This document shows, in pieces, positions 29,506 to 38,714 of a stretch of 64,000 nt of DNA. A program made the position numbers and the translations under genes. Below the pieces are notes generated by a model, which was not told the DNA's origin, did not search any database, and worked only from the letters and a program-made list of their open reading frames with translations. Location of the stretch: NCBI GenBank assembly GCA_003611745.1, contig RAYF01000007.1:62001-126000 (forward strand), given 5' to 3'. The stretch comes from a bacterium D16-36 (GTDB lineage: Bacteria; Bacillota; Clostridia; Lachnospirales; Lachnospiraceae). Position 1 is the first letter of the stretch; each line of letters starts with the position of its first letter.

Positions 29506-29638
29506 CTCAAGAATCACCTGAAAACAGAAGCTGTATTCCGCCTTGTTACCATTCACACCCTAAAATTTCCAACTAATTCCAGTTGAAAATCCCAGCTGTA
29601 TAGCGCAGTTTTTATCGCTTGCCTATAAAATCCGACCC

Positions 29639-30346
29639 TTAACGCACTGATACTACAGCCTCTTTACCATTTTTGACAAAACGCACTTTTACATCTTTCA
29701 GTTTTGTCGATTTGTCCACCTCAAAAACAAGAACACCCTGTTTTTTCCTGCCGCCATTAAGCGTTGTGTTAAAATACTGTAAATCTCCTTCCACAATAGA
29801 CAGCATAGGAGCTCCAAGTCTCGTAGTCCCTGATAACAGCTCTGCCTGTATTTTCTGCTTTTGCAGGTTGACTTTTTTGGAAGCCTTTGAGGTATTTGCC
29901 ACAGTAAAATTCACGACCACAAGTTTATTGCCCTTTTTCGGCGTACAAACTGCAACGCTTGAACCATATGATGATGTAACCCGATAAGTCCCTGCTTTGA
30001 TATTAATTCCCGATATTCCATAAATATCAGAAACAGATACACTCTCAAGATTATCTCCCGGCTTGCTCCCGCCATCACCATTCGGCACAGAACTTCCATC
30101 ATCCTTATCCGGCCCGCCTGAAGGGGCAGGTGTTGGTACCGGTGTCGGAGCCGGCGTCGGTGTAGCCTGCAGGATAGAGTGGTCATAATCCAGAGAATCA
30201 TCATAATTCTTGTCATTACGCAGCAGTGCATCCGCAACATACTGTGCAGCCAGACTGTTATCAACATTTGACAAATCTGGTACATCTGTGCAGCCTGTAA
30301 GCATAGCTGCCATCATCATTGTCAACACACACAGTTTTTTCTTCAT
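29639..30346 (-). CDS. Putative lipoprotein with C-terminal DUF4352-like domain
   Basis: The 235-residue product has a type II signal peptide with lipobox LTGC (C19), so it is anchored to the outer face of the membrane. A Pro/Thr/Ala stretch (about 65-90, TPTPAPTPVPTPAP) is a wall-spanning linker. The C-terminal 120 residues read as an immunoglobulin-like beta domain (NKLVVVNFTVANTSKASKKV, GVLVFEVDKSTKLKDVKV), the pattern of DUF4352/DUF5067 lipoprotein domains. The function is unknown. Its promoter (30401-30430) lies just downstream of the inserted repeat element. Confidence 0.75.
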   Translation of the reverse strand: MKKKLCVLTMMMAAMLTGCTDVPDLSNVDNSLAAQYVADALLRNDKNYDDSLDYDHSILQATPTPAPTPVPTPAPSGGPDKDDGSSVPNGDGGSKPGDNLESVSVSDIYGISGINIKAGTYRVTSSYGSSVAVCTPKKGNKLVVVNFTVANTSKASKKVNLQKQKIQAELLSGTTRLGAPMLSIVEGDLQYFNTTLNGGRKKQGVLVFEVDKSTKLKDVKVRFVKNGKEAVVSVR

Positions 30347-30400
30347 TTGCTACCTCCCAGAAATCCCTTCTTCATTTTACGGATTCCAACTCATGTTACT

Positions 30401-30430
30401 ATAGTACCACAAAAAACTGCATATCGTCAA
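30401..30430 (-). promoter_or_regulatory. Promoter for the lipoprotein gene
   Basis: TTGACG (30425-30430), an 18-bp spacer and TACTAT (30401-30406) with TGG before the -10 on the minus strand. It lies 10 bp from the left target-site repeat of the mobile element. Confidence 0.55.
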
Positions 30431-30440
30431 TAAATGCTTG

Positions 30441-30953
30441 CACTCTAACCGAAAATCAATTTTCAGCATATATCCATTGCCGCTCCAAATCAATCTGTCA
30501 CCATTTACGGCCGCCTGTGCTTTCTAAATGATAACTCCCTGCTATCTGTCAATTCCCAGTTTGCCTGCATCGGTTGTGTTTCTGCTTGTTACTCTCACAG
30601 AGTGCAATACGCCTAAAAAGAAGTACAAGATATGCCGCCAGACAACAACGGCTTTCCAAAGGAACTCCGCCGCATGGTGTGAGTTTGCGGAAAGGCGCAT
30701 AAATCAAACATCAAAGCTGCAAGACAGATAGTTCCTCGGAAAGGCGAAATGTTGCAAGGCATATCCTGTACTTCTTTTTAGGCGTTCTACCTGTTTATGA
30801 AGCAAAAAGCAAAAACACAACCGAAGGCAGGCATAAATAAAATTGATAGATAACAGGGAGTTATCATTTAAGAAACAAGCGGCTGTAAATGGTGACAGAT
30901 TCATATGGGCGGCAATGAATATATACTAAAAATTGATTTTCGCGTCACTCTAA
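30441..30953. mobile_element. MITE-like element, inverted dimer, with 8-bp flanking direct repeats
   Basis: A roughly 0.5-kb near-palindrome: the left arm starting GAAAATCAATTTTCAG at 30451 matches, in reverse, the right arm ending at 30941 (AATTGATTTTC). The arms stay similar for about 210 bp each, for example TGTCACCATTTAC, TAACTCCCTG and CGCCTAAAAAGAAGTAC. Each arm is homologous to the single element at 59146-59412. CACTCTAA occurs at 30441-30448 and again at 30946-30953, a likely target-site duplication. The right copy overlaps the stop codon of the histidine kinase gene. No transposase is encoded. The short frames inside it are not conserved in length and I do not call them genes. Confidence 0.8.
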
Positions 30954-32566
30954 TTATGGCAATCCAGTTCAAACCAAAACTCAACGCCATTCTCAAGATT
31001 TCTTACACCACATTTCTGGTTCATGGAGTCCATAACTGCCTTGACAATCGACAACCCGATGCCGCTTCCGCCATATTCCCTTGTCCTCGCCTTGTCCACT
31101 TTATAAAATTTCACCCACACCTTCTCCAAGTCCTCCTCCGGTATCAGATTACCAGTATTAAACACGCTGACGCGAACTGTGCCCTCCTGCTCTTCCAAGG
31201 AAACAATTATCTTTTTCTCATAATCAACATGGTTAATCGCATTACTGATATAATTTGTAATTACCTCCTCCACCATATATTCATCCGCCCAAACATAAAC
31301 CGGCCCATACTCTCTGGCAAATGATATTTCAGCCCCCTTCTGGTCTGCAAGGAGCGCTGCCGGCTGCATTACATTCTGTATGAGGTTTACTATATCAAAC
31401 CGCTCAAATGCCACCTGATCATTCCCAAATTCAATCTGGTTCAGCGTCAAAAGCTTTTTCACCATCTTATTCATCTTCTTGGCCTCATCAATGATTACTT
31501 CACAATAAAAATCCCTGCTTTCTTTATCCTCATTGATATTATCCTGCAGCCCTTCCGCATATCCCTGAATCAATGCAATAGGTGTTTTTAGTTCATGGGA
31601 GACATTCGATAAAAACTCCTTGCGCATTTCATCAATCTGAATTTTGTTCTCAATATCCTTCTGCAGCTCATTGTTAGCTGTTTTGAGCTCAGAAATAGTC
31701 GTTTCCAGCGTCTCTGACAGCGCATTGATACTCCCCCCCAACACGCCGATCTCATCGCTTGTCGTAACCGGATACTTAACATCAAAGTCCAGCTCAGACA
31801 TCCTCTTGGCAATATCCGTTATCTGTAAAATCGGCTTTGCAAAGCTATTTCCAATAAATACCATCAGGACAACCCCCAGCAACAGCACACTAAGCCCTGC
31901 ATACGCGATAAAACGATTAAAAACAACAATATTTTCATGCATGCTCTGGTAATTTGTCCGCAGATAAATAAAAGCACCCGAATCCAGCCCTCCAAACAGT
32001 TCCAGATAATAGGAGCCAATTCTCTTGTCATAAACCTTAAAAATAGTATAATGCTTTTTCTTCTGAATCAGCCTGCGCCCCTCCCCCTCCTTAACGCCTG
32101 CACCTTGCTCGTCGCCATACATACTGTAGATATAATTTATCGTCAAATCCTCCAGCATTTTCTGCTCTGTCTCTGTAACACTTGGATAATCAAAACTATA
32201 CTCGAATTTGTAAAAAGAATCCCCGAAGAACTTTTCTACCCTGAGCACCCGGAAGACATATAGATTAACAGAACTATTCTGCTCAATAATTTCTAAATCC
32301 AACTGGCTGTCAGAAGCCATCTCCTGATTTTGGCTGGCATACCCCTCATCCGCAATAATCACCTCATTGGCATCATGGTAAGAATCTGCAAGCTGGGAAG
32401 CCTTATTGTATTCATAATAAGTAGATAAAAGGGCGTAATTCATAAACCAAAGCGCAAACAACACCAGCCCCATCATCATAATCATAATGATAATCAGCTT
32501 TGTACGGATCGACTGTGTCATTTTTACAGAATGAAAATACATCTTCTTTTTCCTAAATCGTGCCAT
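30950..32566 (-). CDS. Membrane sensor histidine kinase
   Basis: The 538-residue product has two membrane segments (about 24-46 and 210-235) enclosing an extracytoplasmic sensor of about 165 residues without a recognised fold. HAMP follows (FAKPILQITDIAKRMSELDF). The dimerisation domain has the phosphorylated histidine in NVSHELKTPIALIQGYAEG. The ATPase domain has YISNAINHV (N box) and GGSGIGLSIVKAV (G box). The ATG at 32566 is preceded by GGAGGGGTAT, which overlaps the alternative start at 32578. It starts 25 bp after the response regulator gene, its evident partner. Its stop codon lies in the target-site repeat of the mobile element. Confidence 0.93.
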   Translation of the reverse strand: MARFRKKKMYFHSVKMTQSIRTKLIIIMIMMMGLVLFALWFMNYALLSTYYEYNKASQLADSYHDANEVIIADEGYASQNQEMASDSQLDLEIIEQNSSVNLYVFRVLRVEKFFGDSFYKFEYSFDYPSVTETEQKMLEDLTINYIYSMYGDEQGAGVKEGEGRRLIQKKKHYTIFKVYDKRIGSYYLELFGGLDSGAFIYLRTNYQSMHENIVVFNRFIAYAGLSVLLLGVVLMVFIGNSFAKPILQITDIAKRMSELDFDVKYPVTTSDEIGVLGGSINALSETLETTISELKTANNELQKDIENKIQIDEMRKEFLSNVSHELKTPIALIQGYAEGLQDNINEDKESRDFYCEVIIDEAKKMNKMVKKLLTLNQIEFGNDQVAFERFDIVNLIQNVMQPAALLADQKGAEISFAREYGPVYVWADEYMVEEVITNYISNAINHVDYEKKIIVSLEEQEGTVRVSVFNTGNLIPEEDLEKVWVKFYKVDKARTREYGGSGIGLSIVKAVMDSMNQKCGVRNLENGVEFWFELDCHN

Positions 32567-32591
32567 ATACCCCTCCATCTAAATGTGATTT

Positions 32592-33263
32592 TTATATATC
32601 AAACTTATACCCCATTCCCCATATCGTTTTGATATATGCACCCTTCTCCCCCATTTTGCTGCGGAGCTTCTTAACATGGGTATCAATCGTCCTCGCATCC
32701 CCGAAATAATCATAATTCCACACATTATTTAAAATGCGTTCCCTAGAAAGGGCGATTCCTTGGTTTTCAATAAAATAAGCGAGCAGCTCAAATTCTTTAA
32801 AGCTGAGTTCAACCGGTTTACCGTCAATCATCACCTCATGTGCCGACTGGTCTAAAACGATTCCGCCAATCTCTTTCTTCCCCTCACCCATGGCATTTGT
32901 GCGGCGTAAAATGGCTTCCACCCTTGCCACAAGGATTTTGGGGCTAAACGGCTTCGAAATATATTCATCCACCCCTAGCTCAAATCCCAGCAGCTCATCC
33001 CTCTCATCGCTTTTTGCGGTCAGCATGATAATCGGTATTTGGGAATACTGGCGTATCTCACGGCAGACTTCCCAACCGTCCATTTTCGGCATCATAACAT
33101 CCAAAATAATCAGGGAAATATCCTTTTTATCATAAAATATTTCAACTGCTTCTTCCCCGTCTCCAGCCTCCAGCACATCATAATCCTGCTTAACCAGAAA
33201 ATCCCTGACCAGCTTCCGCATTCTGGTTTCATCATCCACCACTAATATTTTTAACTTCTCCAT
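32592..33263 (-). CDS. OmpR/PhoB-family response regulator
   Basis: The 223-residue product has a receiver domain (1-120) with acidic pocket D10/D11, phosphoacceptor D55 in LIILDVMMPK and the conserved lysine in YISKPFSP. The C-terminal winged helix binds DNA, with the FKEFELLAYFIENQG and TIDTHVKKLRSKMG signatures. The ATG at 33263 has GGGGG 6 bases upstream; the frame is open to 33332 but those residues do not fit. It is co-transcribed with the kinase downstream. The regulated genes cannot be read, but the lipoprotein or membrane foldase nearby are candidates. Confidence 0.94.
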   Translation of the reverse strand: MEKLKILVVDDETRMRKLVRDFLVKQDYDVLEAGDGEEAVEIFYDKKDISLIILDVMMPKMDGWEVCREIRQYSQIPIIMLTAKSDERDELLGFELGVDEYISKPFSPKILVARVEAILRRTNAMGEGKKEIGGIVLDQSAHEVMIDGKPVELSFKEFELLAYFIENQGIALSRERILNNVWNYDYFGDARTIDTHVKKLRSKMGEKGAYIKTIWGMGYKFDI

Positions 33264-33296
33264 ATAAATCCCCCATTCCTGTCCAGCCCACTGTAC

Positions 33297-33328
33297 CAAA
33301 AAAGCGCACCAGCGAAGTCGGTGCGCTA
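33297..33328 (-). terminator. Terminator upstream of the two-component operon
   Basis: AGCGCACC (33303-33310) pairs with GGTGCGCT (33320-33327) around AGCGAAGTC and is followed by six T on the minus strand. It would end the transcript of the 194-residue membrane protein gene. Confidence 0.65.
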
Positions 33329-33330
33329 GC

Positions 33331-33374
33331 AAGGATTACTTCGTAATTCTTGCTGCTGGAACGCGAAGCGTTCC
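33331..33374. repeat. Two further hairpins in tandem with the terminator
   Basis: AAGGATTAC-TTC-GTAATTCTT (33331-33351) and GGAACGC-GAA-GCGTTCC (33358-33374) follow the terminator within 30 bases. Both have tiny GAA/TTC loops. The remaining bases up to 33543 hold nothing recognisable. No role is known. Confidence 0.5.
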
Positions 33375-33543
33375 TTGTCCACCACATATTGAGTACTTCC
33401 CTATAGATTTAAAAAGGTATACCAGCATGAAACTTTTTCCATATCAGCATACCTTAAAATTATGTAAAAATTGTGACTTTGAACAGTTTTCTAAAACACC
33501 CGCACACAGCAGGCAGTTTTGATGCTAGCAATTAATTGCCGCA

Positions 33544-34128
33544 TCATGGCTCCTGCAGCTTCTCCTCCCTCTCGTCCAGTTCTTTTTCCCTTTCATCCAA
33601 TTGCTGCTGCCATTCCTCAAACTCATTAACCACCTCATTACGTATATCCTCTTCATAATTCGTAAAATATGTAAAGATTGAATACTGGTTTTGGGAAGTA
33701 ATAAAAAGCATAACCCCCACTACAACAACCAGAACAGCAATCAGAAAATTCTTAATCAGGCTACCTGACTTTGCCTTCTGGTAGGCTTCTTTATATTTTT
33801 TTAACTCCTTTGCATCAGCACCTCCTCCGGACGGCTTTGGGCTTGAAACGGTCAGGACCCTCCCTGTCGGAATCGGTTCCAAAAGATCCTCCGTCACCGT
33901 CTGCGAGCCAATCAGGCGGTTTCGCAGTTCTTCCAGAAAAACCAGCCCGAAGATAGTCTGAAATGACTTTTTCTCCACTGAAAGCTTATATATCTTATAA
34001 ATTTCTTTCATATTGGCCATATCTGTATTAGCTGATAAATAAGCAATCGTCTCCCTTTCCTTCATCGCACGTTCATAATCAGAAGCGTCTTGAAACACAT
34101 ATCCTTCTATCGTATATTTTTTCCCCAT
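33544..34128 (-). CDS. Single-pass membrane protein with C-terminal coiled coil, unknown function
   Basis: The product has 194 residues from the ATG at 34128, preceded by GGGGG 5 bases upstream. A longer frame to 34197 would overlap the upstream gene. Residues 1-75 form a soluble domain (YTIEGYVFQDASDYERAMKE, FQTIFGLVFLEELRNRL). A Gly/Ser/Pro linker, a membrane segment (about 124-144, NFLIAVLVVVVGVMLFI) and a Glu-rich coiled coil at the end (DEREKELDEREEK) follow. It lies 40 bp after the membrane-anchored foldase gene and is probably co-transcribed with it. I do not recognise the domain. Confidence 0.7.
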   Translation of the reverse strand: MGKKYTIEGYVFQDASDYERAMKERETIAYLSANTDMANMKEIYKIYKLSVEKKSFQTIFGLVFLEELRNRLIGSQTVTEDLLEPIPTGRVLTVSSPKPSGGGADAKELKKYKEAYQKAKSGSLIKNFLIAVLVVVVGVMLFITSQNQYSIFTYFTNYEEDIRNEVVNEFEEWQQQLDEREKELDEREEKLQEP

Positions 34129-34168
34129 AAAATCCCCCATTTCCGCCTGAAGCGTATTTGAAGATTCC

Positions 34169-35329
34169 CTACTTCTGGAAATCAGTCCTCTCCCCAATCC
34201 AATCCTTGACTACAACCAGAAGCGCTGTATGCTCCAGATAATTCTTATTCTGCTTCTCATAATCTTCCCGGCTTTTGTATGAATCAGAATTGTTCTCATA
34301 TTCATCCTTTAAAATATCATCATAATCTTCTTTAGTATACTTTATATTTTCCTTTTGGGCAATTGCCTCCGCAACAAGAATTTCCTTTACGGTATCCTTG
34401 GCCAAATCCTCCAGCTGGGTCTCCTTAAAATCTTCCTCATTTTCACACCCAAAGGACTGGAAAAATTCATCACGGCTCACGCCAGTCATATCCGCCATAT
34501 CATAATATCCCTGCAATACCTCTTTGCGTGCTGAGGCAAGGAGTGTTTTAGGGTATTTTTTCACCTTACAGTCATACATTACATCTGACCATACAAACTC
34601 CAGTTTGTCTTCCTCGTTTTCTTTTTCTAACTTTTTCTTCAAATGAGCTGTATGCTCTTTCACCGTATCATAATTTGAAATAGACTGGACAAATTCATCA
34701 TTATATTCTGGAATGATTGACTCACCGCAGATATATTTCAGCGTAACTTTGTAGTCAACCTCCTTCCCATCAACCGACTTATCTCCATAAAAGTCCTCCG
34801 GCACAGTAACCTTAAATTTCTTAGTCTGTCCGCTCTGCATCCCCATAATTGCATCTTCAAAGCCCGGAGCCCATGCCCCTGAACCAAGCTCTACATAATC
34901 GCTGCCGCAGAGATTGTCCATTCTCTTGCCGCCAATAGAACCTTCGTAGTCTGCATAGACCATATCGCCTTCCTGCGCAATGCCTTTTTCCTGCTCATAT
35001 GTGGTATATTCTTCAATCAGGCTGTCTATCTCAATCTGGATATCCTCCTCCTCAGCCGCCAGAGAAACCTTACGCCCCTTGTATTTGCCAAGTTTAATGC
35101 ACTCGCCTGCGTCATACTTTTCTACCTCGACTTCCTGAAGTTTTTCCTGTTTTTTCTCACTTTGAAATGATTCCTTCAGCCGCGGAAACGCCCACGCACA
35201 GGCAAGGCCGATTGCAATGCCCACAGCTAAAACCGCTGTACAGATAATTATTATCTTTTTCTTATTTAGTGCCTCTTTTTTCCCTGCTGCCTCTTCTATC
35301 ATTTCTGTTTCTTTCTGTTCCATTTTCAT
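34169..35329 (-). CDS. Membrane-anchored trigger-factor-like peptidyl-prolyl isomerase
   Basis: The product has 386 residues. A membrane segment (about 24-46, IIIICTAVLAVGIAIGLACA) follows a short charged N-terminus. An FKBP-type domain (about 105-185) contains GDMVYADYEGSIGG, APGFEDAIMGMQSGQTKKF and VDYKVTLKYI, the pattern of the trigger factor isomerase domain. The C-terminal helical part resembles the trigger factor/SurA chaperone arms. The ribosome-binding N-domain is missing and replaced by the anchor, so it probably acts on secreted proteins outside the membrane, by analogy with PrsA. The ATG at 35329 has AAGG 6 bases upstream; an in-frame TTG exists at 35344. It is co-oriented with the unknown membrane gene 40 bp downstream. 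Confidence 0.8.
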   Translation of the reverse strand: MKMEQKETEMIEEAAGKKEALNKKKIIIICTAVLAVGIAIGLACAWAFPRLKESFQSEKKQEKLQEVEVEKYDAGECIKLGKYKGRKVSLAAEEEDIQIEIDSLIEEYTTYEQEKGIAQEGDMVYADYEGSIGGKRMDNLCGSDYVELGSGAWAPGFEDAIMGMQSGQTKKFKVTVPEDFYGDKSVDGKEVDYKVTLKYICGESIIPEYNDEFVQSISNYDTVKEHTAHLKKKLEKENEEDKLEFVWSDVMYDCKVKKYPKTLLASARKEVLQGYYDMADMTGVSRDEFFQSFGCENEEDFKETQLEDLAKDTVKEILVAEAIAQKENIKYTKEDYDDILKDEYENNSDSYKSREDYEKQNKNYLEHTALLVVVKDWIGERTDFQK

Positions 35330-35358
35330 ACCATACCTTTCCAATTTCTAATGTCTTC

Positions 35359-36015
35359 TCAGAGTCCAAAAAAAGCTGGCAGATCCCTCACCTGCCGGAC
35401 AATATAATCCGCCTGATATTCCTCCAGCTCATGTTCCGGACCAAATCCCCATGCCACACCAAGAGATGCAATGCCGCATTCTTTCGCCCCCAGAATATCA
35501 TATTTTCTATCGCCTACCATAATAACCCCCGGTTTTGACTCTTCTGTGATGTCCATCCTGTTAAAAACCTCCCTGATAACATCCGCCTTCCGGTTCCGTC
35601 TCCCATCTTTTGTGCTCCCTACAACCTCATCAAAATAGCCCGCTATAGCAAAATGCTCCAGAATCCGTTCTGTATATTCCTCCGGCTTCGATGTAGCAAT
35701 TGCCATTAAATATCCTCCTTCTTTCAGGCTGGCCAGTACAGTATCTATCCCCTGATACAATTTATTTTCAAATATACCAGTACTGCTGTAACGCTCTCTG
35801 TACTTTTCGACCGACCGCAGCGCTTCATCATAATCCATGCCCGATATCTCCTGAAAGCTATCTATCAAAGGTGGACCGATAAACTGCCACATATCTTCTT
35901 CCGGAGGAACCGGCCTGCCGGCAGCTTCCAGCGCATACCGCACACAATTTAGAATCCCCTCACCGGAATCTGTTATGGTGCCATCCAGATCAAATAAAAT
36001 ATATTTCCAAGTCAT
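35359..36015 (-). CDS. HAD-superfamily phosphatase, phosphoglycolate phosphatase-like
   Basis: The 218-residue product has motif I FDLDGTITDSGEGI (nucleophile and acid aspartates), motif II IATSKPEEY, and motif III/IV around GVIMVGDRKYDILGAKE. A helical cap lies between them. The Gph/PpaX type acts on phosphoglycolate or other small phosphates; the exact substrate is not determined. The ATG at 36015 has GGGGGA upstream. The next gene, the foldase, starts 29 bp downstream. Confidence 0.88.
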   Translation of the reverse strand: MTWKYILFDLDGTITDSGEGILNCVRYALEAAGRPVPPEEDMWQFIGPPLIDSFQEISGMDYDEALRSVEKYRERYSSTGIFENKLYQGIDTVLASLKEGGYLMAIATSKPEEYTERILEHFAIAGYFDEVVGSTKDGRRNRKADVIREVFNRMDITEESKPGVIMVGDRKYDILGAKECGIASLGVAWGFGPEHELEEYQADYIVRQVRDLPAFFGL

Positions 36016-36047
36016 ATTTTCCCCCAAATTTGTGTTATTATTTTGGC

Positions 36048-36207
36048 AAAGGGCACAGACTTCGCTTGTGCCCTAGCAAAAATGCTAAAGAACTAAAGTT
36101 CTTTGCATTTATTGTTGGTGCACCACCACACGCCGAGAACTTTCCTAATATGTAAAAAACAAAAAGAGCCCGGGAAGGCTCTTTTTGTCGGATAACTCGC
36201 GTTATCC
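36048..36207. repeat. Cluster of four intergenic hairpins
   Basis: Between divergent HAD and gdhA genes are four stem-loops: GGGCACA/TGTGCCC (36051-36073), AATGCtAAAGAAC/GTTCTTTGCATT (36081-36109), AGAGCC/GGCTCT flanked by A5 and T5 (36165-36182, a bidirectional terminator shape), and GGATAAC-TCGC-GTTATCC (36190-36207). No convincing gene lies here. The first belongs to the dispersed GGGCACA family. The terminator shape suggests an unannotated short transcript or a relic. Confidence 0.6.
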
Positions 36208-36457
36208 AGCGTATAATAGGGTGGGAGTAGAAAGTTTTCACTTTCTGATGTCAAGTATATAGATAATATGTGTCTAAAATATGTCTAATATATGAACAAA
36301 ACATTTACATTTCCACGCCATTGCCAACCTCTATTTACATTGCTTTTTATTGGGAGAATTCAGAACACATATATACGAAAGAAAGCTCCTGTATATAGTT
36401 ATTTTTGTATACAAGTATTTTTTTAGCTAAAATGCATAATTTTTTTCAAATAAAGAA

Positions 36458-36511
36458 TTGAAATTTTTAACATTTCATGCCATACTATAGCATAGTACAA
36501 AAAGGGTACTA
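36458..36511 (+). promoter_or_regulatory. gdhA promoter overlapped by two dyads
   Basis: TTGAAA (36458-36463), a 17-bp spacer and CATACT (36481-36486) with an extended TGC. TACTAT-AGC-ATAGTA (36483-36497) and TAGTAC-N7-GTACTA (36493-36511) are overlapping perfect dyads on the -10 and start region, a good position for a repressor. The AT-rich 36241-36457 shows no gene. Confidence 0.5.
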
Positions 36512-36518
36512 AAAATAA

Positions 36519-37892
<1,374 letters not shown>

Positions 37893-37919
37893 TCATTTTT
37901 ATAATAAAAGGCATATTAT

Positions 37920-37951
37920 CAGCAGGTGCATGGCTCTGCCTGCATCTGCTG
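37920..37951. terminator. Hairpin between convergent gdhA and the phospholipase-like gene
   Basis: CAGCAGGTGCA pairs with TGCATCTGCTG around a 10-base loop (one mismatch pair). No T run follows on either strand, so it may be a weak shared terminator or only an mRNA 3' end. Confidence 0.4.
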
Positions 37952-37971
37952 GTTATCTCCTGCTCAAATTG

Positions 37972-38688
37972 TCAGCACAGATATCCTTCCTGAAACAATC
38001 TTTCTACAATTTCTTCCGTAATATCTTCGACAAACTTCACCATACTGTCATATTTTAGAAAATGGGATTCCTCCTCCTGATGCTCTGTCTCGAAGAAATA
38101 ACCTAATATCCAATTTCTGCTTCCAGTCAGTTCATCCATCGTAATCATTCCCTTAATTTCATAAGGTTTTACACGTTTCAGCGACTCATATGCCCTCTTT
38201 AACTCCGGAAATTCCCGGATCAGCCTAAAATCCACCAAATCCGTCTCCCTGCCAAACCGGATAAATGTATCCCTATCCTTTTCCGTCAGGCCAACCGAAA
38301 GGATATTCCTAAAAAATTTCGGACGCTCCTCCAGAATAAAACGTTTGTCCGTCATCATATGGGTGATGTAGCCAAGATATAACCCCGGACATTCCCTTTC
38401 ATCGTTCTGGTGCATTTCCCAAAATTCCCTCAACCGTCTCTCAAACAGCGGCACCATGCCCGGCTTGTCAAAATCCCCATCCGGAATCCCGTCCCGGAAA
38501 TGTGTATGCAGCTTCATACCACGTTGATACCCCTCCCTTGCCATAATACCATCCGGGCAGATATTCCCTGCAATAAAATAATCCTCTTCTATCTTCAGGG
38601 ATGCATCAAAAGGATAATGCGCTTGTCTCGCTGTAAGTTTCGGCAGTAATTTTTCCGCCGTCAGCAGATGTATCATTGTGCCTGCCAT
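37972..38688 (-). CDS. Zinc-dependent phospholipase C-like protein
   Basis: The 238-residue product has no signal peptide. H7 in MIHLLTAEK, D46 in AGNICPDG, HTHF (61-64) and GYITHMMTDKRF (His and Asp) match the metal-ligand pattern of the zinc phospholipase C/S1-P1 nuclease fold. Many clostridial genomes hold such cytoplasmic homologues of unknown substrate. AGGGGG lies 6 bases before ATG at 38688. The gene stands 26 bp after the GGDEF gene and may be co-transcribed. Confidence 0.75.
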   Translation of the reverse strand: MAGTMIHLLTAEKLLPKLTARQAHYPFDASLKIEEDYFIAGNICPDGIMAREGYQRGMKLHTHFRDGIPDGDFDKPGMVPLFERRLREFWEMHQNDERECPGLYLGYITHMMTDKRFILEERPKFFRNILSVGLTEKDRDTFIRFGRETDLVDFRLIREFPELKRAYESLKRVKPYEIKGMITMDELTGSRNWILGYFFETEHQEEESHFLKYDSMVKFVEDITEEIVERLFQEGYLC

Positions 38689-38714
38689 ATTCTGCCCCCT
38701 TCCAAAAGCAAGTA

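Noticed and set aside
30528-30904. Open frames of 66-67 codons on both strands of the repeat
   Set aside because: They run through the arms of the mobile element and shift frame between copies, so they are better explained by repeat structure.
36048-36207. Possible CRISPR array
   Set aside because: The stems differ from one another and there is no constant repeat or spacer length.
36038-36241. 67-codon frame on minus strand
   Set aside because: It covers the hairpin cluster and has no ribosome binding site or recognisable protein features.
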